Of a DNA stretch of 64,000 bases, positions 1 to 9,338 are shown in pieces. Each line of letters begins with the position of its first letter. Within the stretch, counting starts at the first letter, position 1. The DNA comes from Vibrio tapetis subsp. quintayensis (lineage in GTDB: Bacteria > Pseudomonadota > Gammaproteobacteria > Enterobacterales > Vibrionaceae): contig NZ_JAUFQV010000026.1 of assembly GCF_030409945.1 (NCBI RefSeq), positions 434,001 through 498,000 of the forward strand. The letters run 5' to 3'. Below the pieces are notes generated by a model that saw nothing but the letters and a program-made list of their open reading frames with translations, had not been told where the DNA came from and ran no database searches. The position numbers and the translations under genes are program-made.

Positions 1-469
1 TATCTTGCCTGCGGAGCATTTCATTGGCGCACCACTTTGTTACATCATCAAATACTGTAAAGACATGAACATGAAGTTTGGTCTAACAGTGGGCGCTCTA
101 ACGCCAGTGTCGTTTGTAAAAGAATCTATTTACTACTTGGATCGCCTACATATTGTTATTCACGGTATCAACGATGACGACGATGAGTGGCTATGGCGCG
201 AGTCTGCTATCGCGATGATCCGTGAAGCGCGTGAGTTGATTAACGAGCGTAACCCTAACTGTGAACTATGTGTAGACGGCGGCATTCGCAATCACAATAT
301 CGAACTGCTTCTAAACGAAGACATCGATGTAATGGTTGCGTCAACAAATATCTTCGGCCACGAAGATGGCATTACAGCCGGTGTGCGTGACTTCAGAGCG
401 GCTATCGACCAATTAGAAAACAAAGCGGAAATAGAGACAGAAGCGAAAGTTGAAGCTGAAACGGCATAA
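1..469 (+). CDS. Ribulose-phosphate 3-epimerase-like protein (5'-truncated by window edge)
   Basis: The frame is open to the first base, so the N-terminus lies outside the window. The visible part is the C-terminal two thirds of a TIM-barrel epimerase of the Rpe/AlsE type. The catalytic-Asp strand VDGGI is present near residues 90-94 of the visible part, followed by IDVMVASTNIFGH, which matches the phosphate-binding end of the barrel. The usual central motif (MxVxPGFxGQ) is not seen; its place is taken by HIVIHGINDDDDEW, an acidic stretch. The protein ends in a Glu/Lys/Ala-rich tail. It is first of the visible genes in a pentose-phosphate/PTS operon, which supports a sugar-phosphate epimerase role, but the lost motif means the substrate may differ from ribulose 5-phosphate. 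It resembles SgcE/AlsE-like catabolic paralogues more than housekeeping Rpe. Confidence 0.75.
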   Translation, partial: ILPAEHFIGAPLCYIIKYCKDMNMKFGLTVGALTPVSFVKESIYYLDRLHIVIHGINDDDDEWLWRESAIAMIREARELINERNPNCELCVDGGIRNHNIELLLNEDIDVMVASTNIFGHEDGITAGVRDFRAAIDQLENKAEIETEAKVEAETA

Positions 470-484
470 CTTCAATCATCATTT

Positions 485-530
485 TTGGCGCTGAGCTGCT
501 CCCCCCCTAATGCTCGCAGTAAGGCGCCAA
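485..530 (+). promoter_or_regulatory. Intergenic inverted repeat before the alcohol dehydrogenase
   Basis: The gap after the epimerase-like gene holds arms TTGGCGC (485-491) and GCGCCAA (524-530), with a C-run in the loop region. The mRNA would fold into a hairpin just ahead of the AAGGA ribosome-binding site of the next gene. There is no T-run, so it is more likely an RNA-stability or processing element than a terminator. Confidence 0.4.
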
Positions 531-547
531 TACTTAAGGACATAGGT

Positions 548-1705
548 ATGACATCATTTAATCATTATCAACCGACTCAGCTGACATTTGGTGCTGGGAA
601 AATTGAACAAATCGGCCAACTTGTTGCTCGATATGGTCAACGCTGTTTGGTTGTGTCTGAGCCTGTATTTGCGGCTGTAGAACCTGCTTATCAACGTATT
701 TTTGCTTTGCTCGAACAAAGTGGAGTCGACGTCGTACATTTTGATGGTGTAGTACCTAACCCACCAACAGAAGTGGTTGAACTGGGGAGGCAAGCAGCGA
801 TAGACTGTCAATGTGATGTGGTTTTAGCGATTGGTGGAGGTTCATCCATTGATACTGCAAAAATTATTTCTGCGACAACAAAAACGGAACGTATTGATTG
901 GCCGCATTGGTTTAACAGTTACGACAAACCGTTTGGTGAAATAGAAGCGCTTCCTGCTGAAGTTTTGCCTCTAATCGCCGTGCCAACAACATCTGGAACC
1001 GGTTCTCAAGTTACGCATGCTGCCGTCATTACAGACCAAGTACAACACGCAAAACTAACCCTATTTCATCCAGAGTTTTACCCGCTTGAAGCCGTGATAG
1101 ATCCCGAGCTGATGCTCACCTTGCCTGCACGAATGACAGCCATGACAGGGTTTGATGCATTTTCGCATGCATTTGAATCATTTACGGGCGCTATGCCATC
1201 TCCTTTTGTCGACAACCTTGCGTTGCAAGCGATGAAATTGGTAGTGGATAACCTACCTAATGTAGTGAAAAACGGACTGGATTTGGATGGAAGGTGCCAA
1301 CTAGCCGTGGCCGACACTTTAGGTGGTATTTCATTGGCCAATGGTGGCGCGGGGGCACCGCATCCATTGGGTGAAATCCTTGGTGGTAAAAATACATCGT
1401 TACCACACGGCCTGACTTTGGCCATCGTTTATCCAGCTTATGTACAGATTCAATGGCGTAAACAACCAGAGCGATTTGCACAAGTTGCCGAACTGTTTGG
1501 TGCCGTGGGAAGCACTGAAGAGAAAGCACAAGCATTAGCCGGACACCTTGTTCAGTTCTTATCGGAAATCGGCTTAGAAAGTAATTTGACGCAAGTCGGC
1601 ATTACCGAGCAAGACGTACTCGATTTAGAACCTGCATTTTGTTTCGATTTACCATTAACCAGCGCTGAAGATATGAAGAAAGTACTTCACGCGAGCTTAG
1701 TCTAA
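548..1705 (+). CDS. Iron-containing alcohol dehydrogenase
   Basis: Group III (Fe-dependent) NAD(P)-linked dehydrogenase acting on an alcohol, polyol or aldehyde in the cytoplasm. The nucleotide-binding GGGSSIDTAK motif is present. Metal ligands look intact: Asp and His in GFDAFSHAFE, then His in GAPHPLGE and His in LPHGLTLA. At 385 residues it has the family length. A start at 548 is preferred because AAGGA precedes it; the frame is open further upstream to 485, but that stretch crosses the intergenic hairpin. It lies between a sugar-phosphate epimerase-like gene and a HAD hydrolase in an operon that ends in PTS transport, so oxidation or reduction of an imported polyol or sugar phosphate is likely. 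The substrate cannot be read from sequence. Confidence 0.9.
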   Translation: MTSFNHYQPTQLTFGAGKIEQIGQLVARYGQRCLVVSEPVFAAVEPAYQRIFALLEQSGVDVVHFDGVVPNPPTEVVELGRQAAIDCQCDVVLAIGGGSSIDTAKIISATTKTERIDWPHWFNSYDKPFGEIEALPAEVLPLIAVPTTSGTGSQVTHAAVITDQVQHAKLTLFHPEFYPLEAVIDPELMLTLPARMTAMTGFDAFSHAFESFTGAMPSPFVDNLALQAMKLVVDNLPNVVKNGLDLDGRCQLAVADTLGGISLANGGAGAPHPLGEILGGKNTSLPHGLTLAIVYPAYVQIQWRKQPERFAQVAELFGAVGSTEEKAQALAGHLVQFLSEIGLESNLTQVGITEQDVLDLEPAFCFDLPLTSAEDMKKVLHASLV

Positions 1706-1730
1706 ATCGAATAAAACAGGAGGCACGACC

Positions 1731-2474
1731 ATGGAAAAATCAATGAATCAATTGAGTAACGGCTGTAATGAAATGGAAAGAGAGGATTCATTACAAGCAA
1801 ACACTAAAGCGGTCATTTTTGATTTCGATGGTCTCCTTGTCGACACTGAAACTTGTATGTACGAAGCCTGGGAAGCTTTGTTGTCATCGTATCAAGTCTC
1901 GGTATCGCAACTCCAGGTTGCTGGCCTAGTAGGGTGCTCAGCGCCAGCAACCGACCTCTATAACCTCTATCGTCACGCTTCAGGGTTATCAATCAGTAAT
2001 GAAGAAATTGTTGAGCAAGTACTTCGTATTGCTTATCAGCGGATCGAAACCATTACCGAGCGCGAAGGAGTATTGGATTACCTGCAACAGGCTCGTAAAT
2101 TGGGCTTTAACATTGCGTTAGCCACCAGTTCAGAACAATCACATTACTTACCAATATTAGAACGTCTTCAATTGACCCATTTTTTTGACCACTTTGTTGG
2201 CGCAGAAGACATCGTTAAAGAAAGACGTAAACCCCAGCCAGATGTTTATTTACAAGCTCTACGCCTACTCGGTGTTTCTGCCAGTCAAGCTATCGCCTTC
2301 GAGGACTCACCTCCTGGAGTGACGGCAGCTCGAGCGGCAGGGATACGGACAGTCGCCGTTGCTAACACATTAACGCGGCATTTAGATTTATCCGAAGCCA
2401 ATGTCGTCCTTAGCTCAATGACCGACATGCCCCTTATCCCTTTAATTCATCACTTATCAGAGAAGTCATCATGA
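1731..2474 (+). CDS. HAD-superfamily hydrolase, subfamily IA (sugar-phosphate phosphatase or phosphoglucomutase-like)
   Basis: Haloacid-dehalogenase fold enzyme. Motif [12 protein letters not shown] gives nucleophile Asp31 and acid/base Asp33; motif II is ATSSE; motif III Lys is in KPQPDVY; motif IV is FEDSPPG. A helical cap lies between motifs I and II, as in beta-phosphoglucomutase and small sugar-phosphate phosphatases. An AGGAGG box precedes the ATG. About 25 residues before motif I are unlike the core, so a later internal start is possible. It overlaps the transaldolase start by four bases (ATGA), showing translational coupling. Phosphatase versus mutase activity is undecided; a role on the operon's sugar phosphate is inferred from context. 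Confidence 0.85.
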   Translation: MEKSMNQLSNGCNEMEREDSLQANTKAVIFDFDGLLVDTETCMYEAWEALLSSYQVSVSQLQVAGLVGCSAPATDLYNLYRHASGLSISNEEIVEQVLRIAYQRIETITEREGVLDYLQQARKLGFNIALATSSEQSHYLPILERLQLTHFFDHFVGAEDIVKERRKPQPDVYLQALRLLGVSASQAIAFEDSPPGVTAARAAGIRTVAVANTLTRHLDLSEANVVLSSMTDMPLIPLIHHLSEKSS

Positions 2475-3424
2475 ACAAATTAGAACAACTGAAGCAGTTT
2501 ACGACCGTTGTAGCTGATACAGGCGATATTGAGGCGATTGCTGCATTCCAACCTCAGGATGCAACCACAAACCCATCTTTGGTACTTAAAGCGGCCGAGA
2601 TGCCGCAATATGATCACCTAATTCAAGATGCTATTGGATGGGCTAAGAAGCAAAGTACGCAACGTGATCAACAGATCATTGATGCGGCTGATAAGCTCGC
2701 GGTCAACATCGGTCTGGAAATACTAAAAACCGTGCCGGGAAAAATTTCGACCGAAGTCGATGCTCGTTTGTCTTTTGATAAAGAATCAAGCTTGAGCAAA
2801 GCACGTAAATTAATCGCAATGTATAACCACGCTGGTATCGAAAACGATCGAATCCTGATTAAGCTGGCCTCTACCTGGGAAGGCATTCAAGCGGCAAAAG
2901 TATTAGAGCAAGAAGGCATTAACTGTAACTTGACGTTGTTGTTTAATTTCGCACAAGCAAAAGCGTGCGCTGAAGCGGGCGTATTCCTAATTTCCCCGTT
3001 CGTTGGTCGTATATTGGATTGGTTCCGCAGCAATACAGACAAGCAAGAGTACGCACCATTTGAAGATCCGGGCGTGGTTTCAGTGAGTGAAATTTACAAT
3101 TACTACAAAGATCATGGTTACAAAACTGTGGTGATGGGCGCAAGTTTCCGTAATACCGATGAAGTATTGGCTCTTGCTGGTTGTGATCGTTTAACCATTG
3201 GCATTGCTTTGTTAGATGAGTTAGCAAGCTCAGAAGGTGATGTGACCGCAGCGCTTGAAGCACATAGAGACACAGTAAAGCCTGCACCTGAAGCCATGCT
3301 TGAAGCCGCGTTCCGTTGGGAAATGAATCAAGACCCAATGGCAACAGAAAAACTGTCTGAAGGCATTCGCAATTTTGCGGTTGACCAAGGCAAGCTTGAA
3401 TCCATGTTAGCGGCACGTTTGTAG
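2471..3424 (+). CDS. Transaldolase (operon copy)
   Basis: Moves a dihydroxyacetone unit between sedoheptulose 7-phosphate and glyceraldehyde 3-phosphate in the non-oxidative pentose phosphate pathway. Asp17 (VVADTGD) and Schiff-base Lys131 (RILIKLAST) match E. coli TalB Asp17/Lys132. Full length at 317 residues. The motifs [10 protein letters not shown] and [11 protein letters not shown] are intact. Its start overlaps the HAD stop and it sits four bases before transketolase. A clear paralogue lies at 41324-42274, so this copy is a catabolic duplicate tied to the PTS operon rather than the only transaldolase. Confidence 0.96.
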   Translation: MNKLEQLKQFTTVVADTGDIEAIAAFQPQDATTNPSLVLKAAEMPQYDHLIQDAIGWAKKQSTQRDQQIIDAADKLAVNIGLEILKTVPGKISTEVDARLSFDKESSLSKARKLIAMYNHAGIENDRILIKLASTWEGIQAAKVLEQEGINCNLTLLFNFAQAKACAEAGVFLISPFVGRILDWFRSNTDKQEYAPFEDPGVVSVSEIYNYYKDHGYKTVVMGASFRNTDEVLALAGCDRLTIGIALLDELASSEGDVTAALEAHRDTVKPAPEAMLEAAFRWEMNQDPMATEKLSEGIRNFAVDQGKLESMLAARL

Positions 3425-3428
3425 GAGC

Positions 3429-5441
3429 ATGACTATGATTTTACGTTCAAAACTGGCTGATGCCGTTCGTGTTTTAAGTATGGATGCGGTGCAAAAAGCA
3501 GGCTCTGGTCACCCAGGTGCTCCTATGGGGATGGCTGACATTGCAGAAGTGCTTTGGCGCGATTTTTTAAAGCATAACCCAACCAATCCAAATTGGCCTG
3601 ACCGAGACCGTTTCATTCTATCCAATGGTCACGGGTCAATGCTGATTTACAGCTTGCTTCATTTGACGGGGTACGAACTGTCAATGGACGATATTAAGTC
3701 GTTCCGTCAACTGCATAGTAAAACGGCGGGCCATCCAGAATACGGTTATGCGCCGGGTATCGAAACGACGACAGGTCCACTAGGGCAAGGCATTACTAAC
3801 GGTGTTGGCATGGCACTGGCCGAGAAAGTACTTGCTGAACAATTTAACCGTCCAAGCCACGATATTGTCGACCATCATACTTATGTTTTCATGGGTGATG
3901 GTTGCATGATGGAAGGCATTTCTCATGAAGCATGTTCGCTAGCTGGAACGTTAGGTTTAGGTAAGCTGGTTGCTTTTTGGGATGACAATGGCATTTCTAT
4001 TGATGGAGACGTTGAAGGTTGGTTCTCTGATGATACGCCTAAACGCTTTGAAGCTTACGGCTGGCATGTTATCTCGGATGTGGATGGTCACGATGCCGAC
4101 GATATTCACGCCGCTATCACGGCTGCAAAGAATGAAACCAACAAACCGACACTTATTTGCTGCAAAACCGTCATTGGTTTTGGTTCACCAAATAAAGCCG
4201 CCAGTCATGATTGTCATGGTTCACCATTAGGAAAAGAAGAAGTGGCGCTGGTTAGAAAGTCACTTGGTTGGAGTGCTCCTGCATTTGAAATCCCAGCAGA
4301 TATCGCTAAAGAGTGGGACAGAAAAGAGCAAGGTAAGCAGCATGAAGCACAGTGGCAAGCCCGTTTCGATGCTTATCAAAAAGCCTACCCTGAACTGGCT
4401 GCTGAATTTGAACGTCGCGAAACAGGAACTTTGCCTGAGAATTGGCAGGCGGTGAGTGAAGCGTTTATCAATAAACTGCAGGCCAACCCGCAAACCATTG
4501 CGACGCGTAAAGCATCGCAAAATACCTTAGAAGAATTCGGTTCAATTTTACCTGAATTCTTAGGAGGTTCAGCGGACTTAACGCCATCAAACCTAACAAA
4601 CTGGTCTGGCTCCAAAACCATCAGTGCAGAGGATGCTTCAGGAAATTACTTAAGCTACGGCGTACGTGAATTTGCTATGTCGGCCATGATGAATGGTATT
4701 GCGCTTCATGGTGGCTTTATCCCTTACGGCGGCACATTCCTTATGTTCATGGAATACGCTCGCAATGCACTTCGCATGGCAGCATTGATGAAGCAGCGCA
4801 GTATTTTCGTCTATACCCATGATTCGATTGGGCTAGGTGAGGATGGGCCTACACACCAGCCTGTTGAACAAATTGCGTCATTACGCTTAACGCCGAACAT
4901 GAGTACGTGGCGTCCGTGTGATCAAGTAGAAACAGCAGTAGCTTGGAAGTCGGCGATAGAGCGAACTGATGGCCCAACCTCACTTATTTTCTCTCGTCAG
5001 AACCTAGATCAGTTTGATCGTAGCCCCGAGACGTTGGCAAATATAGCTAAGGGTGGTTATGTCCTTTCTGATTGTGATGGTGAACCAGAGCTTATCTTCA
5101 TCGCAACTGGTTCTGAAGTAGCACTTGCGATGAGCGCTAGCGCAAAGCTATCAGCTTTAGGCAAGCGAGTTCGAGTGGTGTCAATGCCATCAACTGACTT
5201 ATTTGATGCACAAGATAAAGCGTATCGAGATTCGGTATTGCCATCAAATGTGACGGCTAGGGTTGCGGTTGAAGCGGGCATCAGTGATTTCTGGTTTAAA
5301 TATGTTGGTTTAAACGGCGATATCGTTGGTATGACAAGCTTTGGTGAGTCGGCGCCGGCGGAGCAGTTATTCGAAATGTTTGGTTTTACCGTGGATAATA
5401 TCGTTGACCGTGCAAACACATTGCTTGAGGTGAGTGCATGA
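3429..5441 (+). CDS. Transketolase (operon copy)
   Basis: Thiamine-diphosphate enzyme transferring two-carbon ketol units between pentose, tetrose and triose phosphates. The start shows [11 protein letters not shown]; the cofactor motif begins GDGCMMEG; the pyrimidine domain has [16 protein letters not shown]; the C-terminal domain has the usual ATGSEV. It is 670 residues, normal for bacterial Tkt. The ATG at 3429 has AGGAG directly upstream; a second in-frame ATG is six bases on. Its last bases overlap the rpiA start by four (ATGA). A second transketolase lies at 39237-41228. This copy is likely co-induced with the PTS sugar route. Confidence 0.96.
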   Translation: MTMILRSKLADAVRVLSMDAVQKAGSGHPGAPMGMADIAEVLWRDFLKHNPTNPNWPDRDRFILSNGHGSMLIYSLLHLTGYELSMDDIKSFRQLHSKTAGHPEYGYAPGIETTTGPLGQGITNGVGMALAEKVLAEQFNRPSHDIVDHHTYVFMGDGCMMEGISHEACSLAGTLGLGKLVAFWDDNGISIDGDVEGWFSDDTPKRFEAYGWHVISDVDGHDADDIHAAITAAKNETNKPTLICCKTVIGFGSPNKAASHDCHGSPLGKEEVALVRKSLGWSAPAFEIPADIAKEWDRKEQGKQHEAQWQARFDAYQKAYPELAAEFERRETGTLPENWQAVSEAFINKLQANPQTIATRKASQNTLEEFGSILPEFLGGSADLTPSNLTNWSGSKTISAEDASGNYLSYGVREFAMSAMMNGIALHGGFIPYGGTFLMFMEYARNALRMAALMKQRSIFVYTHDSIGLGEDGPTHQPVEQIASLRLTPNMSTWRPCDQVETAVAWKSAIERTDGPTSLIFSRQNLDQFDRSPETLANIAKGGYVLSDCDGEPELIFIATGSEVALAMSASAKLSALGKRVRVVSMPSTDLFDAQDKAYRDSVLPSNVTARVAVEAGISDFWFKYVGLNGDIVGMTSFGESAPAEQLFEMFGFTVDNIVDRANTLLEVSA

Positions 5442-6214
5442 CTATGACAACGCATTATTTTTCAAATGAAGACTTTCGCAATGGTTATTTAGGTACGGAC
5501 GATTGCTTGAGAACCAAAGCGGCCAAAATCGCATTAACCCATGTGTTAGCGAACCTAAAAACAGATTCAATTATCGGTATTGGTACAGGGGCGACCGTTG
5601 AAGTTTTTGTTGAGCTGCTTGCGAGTAGCAGAGCAACATTTGCTGCTTGCGTGTCTAGCTCTGACCGTTCGACCAAGGCGATAACAAAACACCAATTACC
5701 TCTGATCGAAATGAAGGAATGCAGCCAAGTTGACTTCTATATCGATGGTATTGATGAAGGGCTTGAAAACGGAACAACCATCAAAGGCGGTGGCGCTGCA
5801 CTTGCTCGTGAAAAAGTGCTAGCGACGCTAGCCAAAACGTTTATCACCATTGCTGATAGTGGCCGTAAGGTACAAGAATTAGGGCAATTCCCATTACCTA
5901 TCGAGATTTTGCCTAGTGCACAACTTGCGGCCACTCTCGCTTTCCGCCAGTTAGGTGGAGAAGTGACGTTGAGAGCAGGTTGTGTGACGGACAACGGCAA
6001 TATTATTTTGGATGTAACCGGTCTTGATATGACAGAACCGGAGCGTTTGGAAATAGAGCTGAATGCTGTTCCTGGGGTGGTTGAAAATGGCATCTTTGCT
6101 AGCAGAAAAGCAGACTTAATGCTGTTTTCTGAGCAGAGCGGTGTAACCCTGTTTTCTCGAAATGAGAGCCTGGTTACAGAACTATCAATAACCCTGTCAG
6201 GTCAAGGTCAATAA
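5438..6214 (+). CDS. rpiA: Ribose-5-phosphate isomerase A (divergent paralogue)
   Basis: Interconverts ribose 5-phosphate and ribulose 5-phosphate. The phosphate-binding loop is [11 protein letters not shown], the substrate loop is SSDRSTKA, the catalytic Asp region reads DGIDEG, and the [11 protein letters not shown] motif is present. RpiA usually has DGADE and SSEAST at these points, so the protein is recognisable but diverged, as expected for a catabolic paralogue. It is 258 residues, longer than the roughly 219 of E. coli RpiA, with an N-terminal extension including [13 protein letters not shown]. It is translationally coupled to transketolase and ten bases before the M20 hydrolase. Activity on a related aldose phosphate is possible. 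Confidence 0.88.
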   Translation: MTMTTHYFSNEDFRNGYLGTDDCLRTKAAKIALTHVLANLKTDSIIGIGTGATVEVFVELLASSRATFAACVSSSDRSTKAITKHQLPLIEMKECSQVDFYIDGIDEGLENGTTIKGGGAALAREKVLATLAKTFITIADSGRKVQELGQFPLPIEILPSAQLAATLAFRQLGGEVTLRAGCVTDNGNIILDVTGLDMTEPERLEIELNAVPGVVENGIFASRKADLMLFSEQSGVTLFSRNESLVTELSITLSGQGQ

Positions 6215-6224
6215 GGCGATAAAT

Positions 6225-7628
6225 ATGAAGGATTGCAACGTAACAAAACAGCTAACAGGGTACCTTGAGCACAATCAAACGGCGCTGTTATCCGATCTTG
6301 CTAAATTGGTTGCAATACCTTCGGTTCGTGACGAATCGACTCGAACGGAAAATGCACCATTCGGTTTGGCGATAAGACAGGCGTTTGATGTGCTTATCGC
6401 TATGGCAAAGCGCGAAGGCTTTGCAGTTCGAGACCACGAAGGATACGCACTGGATATTGCCTATGGAGAGGGTGAAGAAGAAATTGCTCTATTGCATCAT
6501 GTTGATGTGGTTTCCGAAGGTGATGTATCCAAGTGGCGAACGCCGGCTTATCAATTGACGCAAGAAGATGACTTGTTATTTGGTCGCGGTGTTACTGATA
6601 ATAAAGGGCCGCTTGTTGCCAGTTTTTACATCTTGAAGATGATCAAAAAACTTAAGTTACCTGTAAACAGGCGTGTTCGCTTGATTGTTGGTGGCGCAGA
6701 AGAAACAACGTGGGAGTGTGTTGAACATTATTTCAAACACAACCCGCAACCGAAATACGGTTTTTCTCCCGATGGCGACTTCCCAATCGTCAACGGTGAA
6801 AAAGGGATCATTTATGGTTCATTTATTAAGGACTTCCCATCCGAGAGTAATGACCAAGATCCTGGCCTTATGATTGGCATTTCCAGCGAGCGTGACCGCA
6901 GTTCTACCTGTCACAATTTGGAAGTGGAATTAACGGGCAAAAAAGGAGCGCAACTGGCCAGTGAAATGGCTCATGTTGCAAGTATTTATCAGTCAAAGGA
7001 GTGCAGTCGCGTCTTGTTTGAGACGCCGTGGGAGAAATCCCGCAACCCGCACCGAGTGGACAACTGCATTGATCAGTTTGTTCAAGTGTTGCGAGATGTG
7101 GATCACCTAGATCGCCGTACCTGTGAGGTTGTAAGTTTGTTAGATACCTTATTTTCGAACTCATGGGATGCAAAGAAACTGGGTCTATATCATGTTGATG
7201 AAGAAATGGGCAGCACGACATGCTGTGTGTCTTCGCTCAATATGGATCAACATCAGTACAATTTGGATTTTGATTTTCGGTTTCCTAAAGGATTGACGGT
7301 CGAGCAGGCTCGTACCCAGCTTCAATTATTGGCACGCCAATTTGGAGCGAGCTTTGTTGAACATCAATACTTACCTCTATCTTACCTCTCACCCGAAGAC
7401 CCCTTAATCCGCGCGATGGGAAGTGCCTATCAATCGGTCACCGGAACTGAAGCAAAGTGCTTTAGTAAAGGCGCAGCATCTTATGCTCGTGCTCTTGAAC
7501 ACGGTGTCGCTTTTGGCCCTACCTTCCCAGGAGATGTGACTTATGTGCATGAGCCGAACGAACAACTCAGCCTAGAGTCACTTATAAAATCTATAACAAT
7601 TTACGTGAAAGTTCTCATATCGCTTTAG
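6225..7628 (+). CDS. M20-family metallopeptidase, PepV-like dipeptidase or amidohydrolase
   Basis: Di-zinc hydrolase of peptidase family M20. Visible metal and catalytic positions are HHVDVV (His and Asp), GRGVTDNKG (bridging Asp), GGAEETTWE (catalytic Glu pair), FSPDGDFPI (Asp) and the late His in TYVHEPNE. The length (467) fits PepV-like Xaa-His or beta-Ala dipeptidases. No signal peptide, so cytoplasmic. It lies in an operon with a PTS transporter nine bases downstream and pentose-phosphate genes upstream, which is unusual. A role in removing an amino-acyl or acyl group from an imported sugar conjugate is an inference. E. coli sgc has a metallopeptidase-like gene (sgcX) in a comparable place. 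Confidence 0.85.
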   Translation: MKDCNVTKQLTGYLEHNQTALLSDLAKLVAIPSVRDESTRTENAPFGLAIRQAFDVLIAMAKREGFAVRDHEGYALDIAYGEGEEEIALLHHVDVVSEGDVSKWRTPAYQLTQEDDLLFGRGVTDNKGPLVASFYILKMIKKLKLPVNRRVRLIVGGAEETTWECVEHYFKHNPQPKYGFSPDGDFPIVNGEKGIIYGSFIKDFPSESNDQDPGLMIGISSERDRSSTCHNLEVELTGKKGAQLASEMAHVASIYQSKECSRVLFETPWEKSRNPHRVDNCIDQFVQVLRDVDHLDRRTCEVVSLLDTLFSNSWDAKKLGLYHVDEEMGSTTCCVSSLNMDQHQYNLDFDFRFPKGLTVEQARTQLQLLARQFGASFVEHQYLPLSYLSPEDPLIRAMGSAYQSVTGTEAKCFSKGAASYARALEHGVAFGPTFPGDVTYVHEPNEQLSLESLIKSITIYVKVLISL

Positions 7629-7637
7629 GAGTAAATT

Positions 7638-9251
7638 ATGAGAGATAAGGTACAAGCATTCGCCGGGGCAATGATGATCCCAATTATCCTACTGGTTATG
7701 GTAGGTCTATTTGTGGGTATCGGCGCCGCCTTTGTAAACTACATTTTACCTGAGGGCACATTCCTGTGGGCTATATTCAAGATCATCGTGGATATGGGCT
7801 TTATGGTAATGAATTACTTACCATTCTTCTTTGCTATGGGCTTAGCATTTGGCTTAGCGAAAGCTGAAAAAGGCTGGGCAGCCTTTACAGGTTTCACTAT
7901 GTTGATGGCCTTTAACGTTGTTATCCGCACCGTTGCGGGGATCAATGGTTGGACGCAAGAAACTATAGAAGTTGAGAATCTTATTACCCAAATGGGTATG
8001 GAGAAACAAACTGCACTAAACTTCAATGCTCTTTGGGGCGATGTTGGTGGCATTTTCACTTACAATATGGGTATATTTAGTGGTCTATTAGTCGGTGCGA
8101 TTGTTGCTGCAGTGCACAACCGTTACTACAAAACCGAACTACCGAATTTGATCAGCTTCTTTGGCGGTCCGCGCTTTGTTGTGATTATTCTGTTCTTCGT
8201 TATGATCCCGGTTGGTGGTATTTCTTACTACGTATGGCCTTATATTGCTGGTGGCTTGCAGTCGATTACTTATGCGATTACAGAGTCAGGTGTGTTTGGT
8301 TCATTTCTGTTCGGTGTTGTGGATAAATCACTATTGCCGTTAGGGCTTCACCACTTAGTAGCGTTCCCGATTGAATACACTCGAGTGGGTGGTGTTCTGG
8401 AAGTCGACGGTCAAATGATTGAAGGCGTCCGTAATATTATGTTAGCTCAGGCGAAATCAGCCGATGCGACAGAATACATCGTTCATAACTTCACTACGGG
8501 TCGTATTCTTATTCAATTTGGTGGCTTACCAGGAGCGGCACTTGCTATCTACATGACAGCAAAAGCTGAGAATAAGAAGAAAGTGGCTTCGTTGTTAGTT
8601 CCTGCCGTGTTCACTTGTGCGTTCGTTGGTATTACTGAGCCACTCGAGTACACCTTCCTATTTGTTCAACCTTTGCTTTACTTTGCTATCCATGTGCCAC
8701 TAAACGGGCTTGCGTACATCCTGGCTGAGATGACAAATGTGTCTATCTTAGGTAACCAATTGTTGTTCATGGTACCTAACTTGTTCCAGCCTCATAAAGT
8801 ACATGCATGGTCGCTGTTATATCTTGTACCGCTTTACTTTGTGGTTTACTTCTTTGCCTTTAAATACGCGATTCTTAAGTGGAATGCGAAAACACCAGGG
8901 CGCGAAGATGAAACTGAAGGTGAAACAAAACTATTTACTAAGAAAGACTTCTTAGCAAAAGACGGCAAACAAGAAGGAGCTGCTGCAGAAGGTATCGCCG
9001 CGACAGGGTTAACTCAGGGCATCATTGAAGCATTGGGTGGTGCAGACAACATTGAAAACGTCGCTAACTGTGCAACCCGCTTACGCATATCACTTCATGA
9101 TGAATCACTGGCTTCCAACGACCAAATATGGAAGCAGGACTTGAATGCAATCGGGGTTGTGCGTATGAACAAAGGCATCCAGGTGATTTACGGTGCTAAT
9201 GTGATCACCATCGCTTCCAATGTTAAAGAAGCCCTAGGCTTCGACTCCTAG
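7638..9251 (+). CDS. PTS EIICB transporter, glucose/maltoside family
   Basis: Inner-membrane sugar permease that phosphorylates its substrate on entry. The EIIC part (about residues 1-420) has roughly ten hydrophobic segments and the signature GITEPLEY; KSLLPLGLHH is also typical. An Ala/Glu/Lys-rich linker leads to a C-terminal EIIB domain (about 450-537) with phosphocysteine Cys478 in NCATRLR. No EIIA domain or gene is present nearby, so it probably takes phosphate from the cell's EIIA-Glc (Crr), as MalX-like members do. It is the only transporter in the operon and defines it as a sugar or glycoside import system. Specificity cannot be read from sequence. Confidence 0.93.
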   Translation: MRDKVQAFAGAMMIPIILLVMVGLFVGIGAAFVNYILPEGTFLWAIFKIIVDMGFMVMNYLPFFFAMGLAFGLAKAEKGWAAFTGFTMLMAFNVVIRTVAGINGWTQETIEVENLITQMGMEKQTALNFNALWGDVGGIFTYNMGIFSGLLVGAIVAAVHNRYYKTELPNLISFFGGPRFVVIILFFVMIPVGGISYYVWPYIAGGLQSITYAITESGVFGSFLFGVVDKSLLPLGLHHLVAFPIEYTRVGGVLEVDGQMIEGVRNIMLAQAKSADATEYIVHNFTTGRILIQFGGLPGAALAIYMTAKAENKKKVASLLVPAVFTCAFVGITEPLEYTFLFVQPLLYFAIHVPLNGLAYILAEMTNVSILGNQLLFMVPNLFQPHKVHAWSLLYLVPLYFVVYFFAFKYAILKWNAKTPGREDETEGETKLFTKKDFLAKDGKQEGAAAEGIAATGLTQGIIEALGGADNIENVANCATRLRISLHDESLASNDQIWKQDLNAIGVVRMNKGIQVIYGANVITIASNVKEALGFDS

Positions 9252-9277
9252 CTCTACCCTCCAATAATAATAAAATG

Positions 9278-9308
9278 CCCACTCCATGACACACAGTCAT
9301 GGGGATGG
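9278..9308 (+). promoter_or_regulatory. Hairpin between PTS and porin genes
   Basis: CCATGAC (9284-9290) and GTCATGG (9296-9302) form a perfect 7-bp stem with a five-base loop, and flanking C- and G-rich bases can extend it. No T-run follows. It may protect upstream mRNA or adjust the porin-to-PTS ratio. Confidence 0.45.
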
Positions 9309-9338
9309 GTTCCCTGTACCCAAAATATGGAAAATACG

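Noticed and set aside
2943..3416. Open frame of 157 codons on the minus strand
   Set aside because: It lies entirely inside the intact transaldolase gene on the opposite strand, has no family pattern and no ribosome-binding site; a shadow frame.
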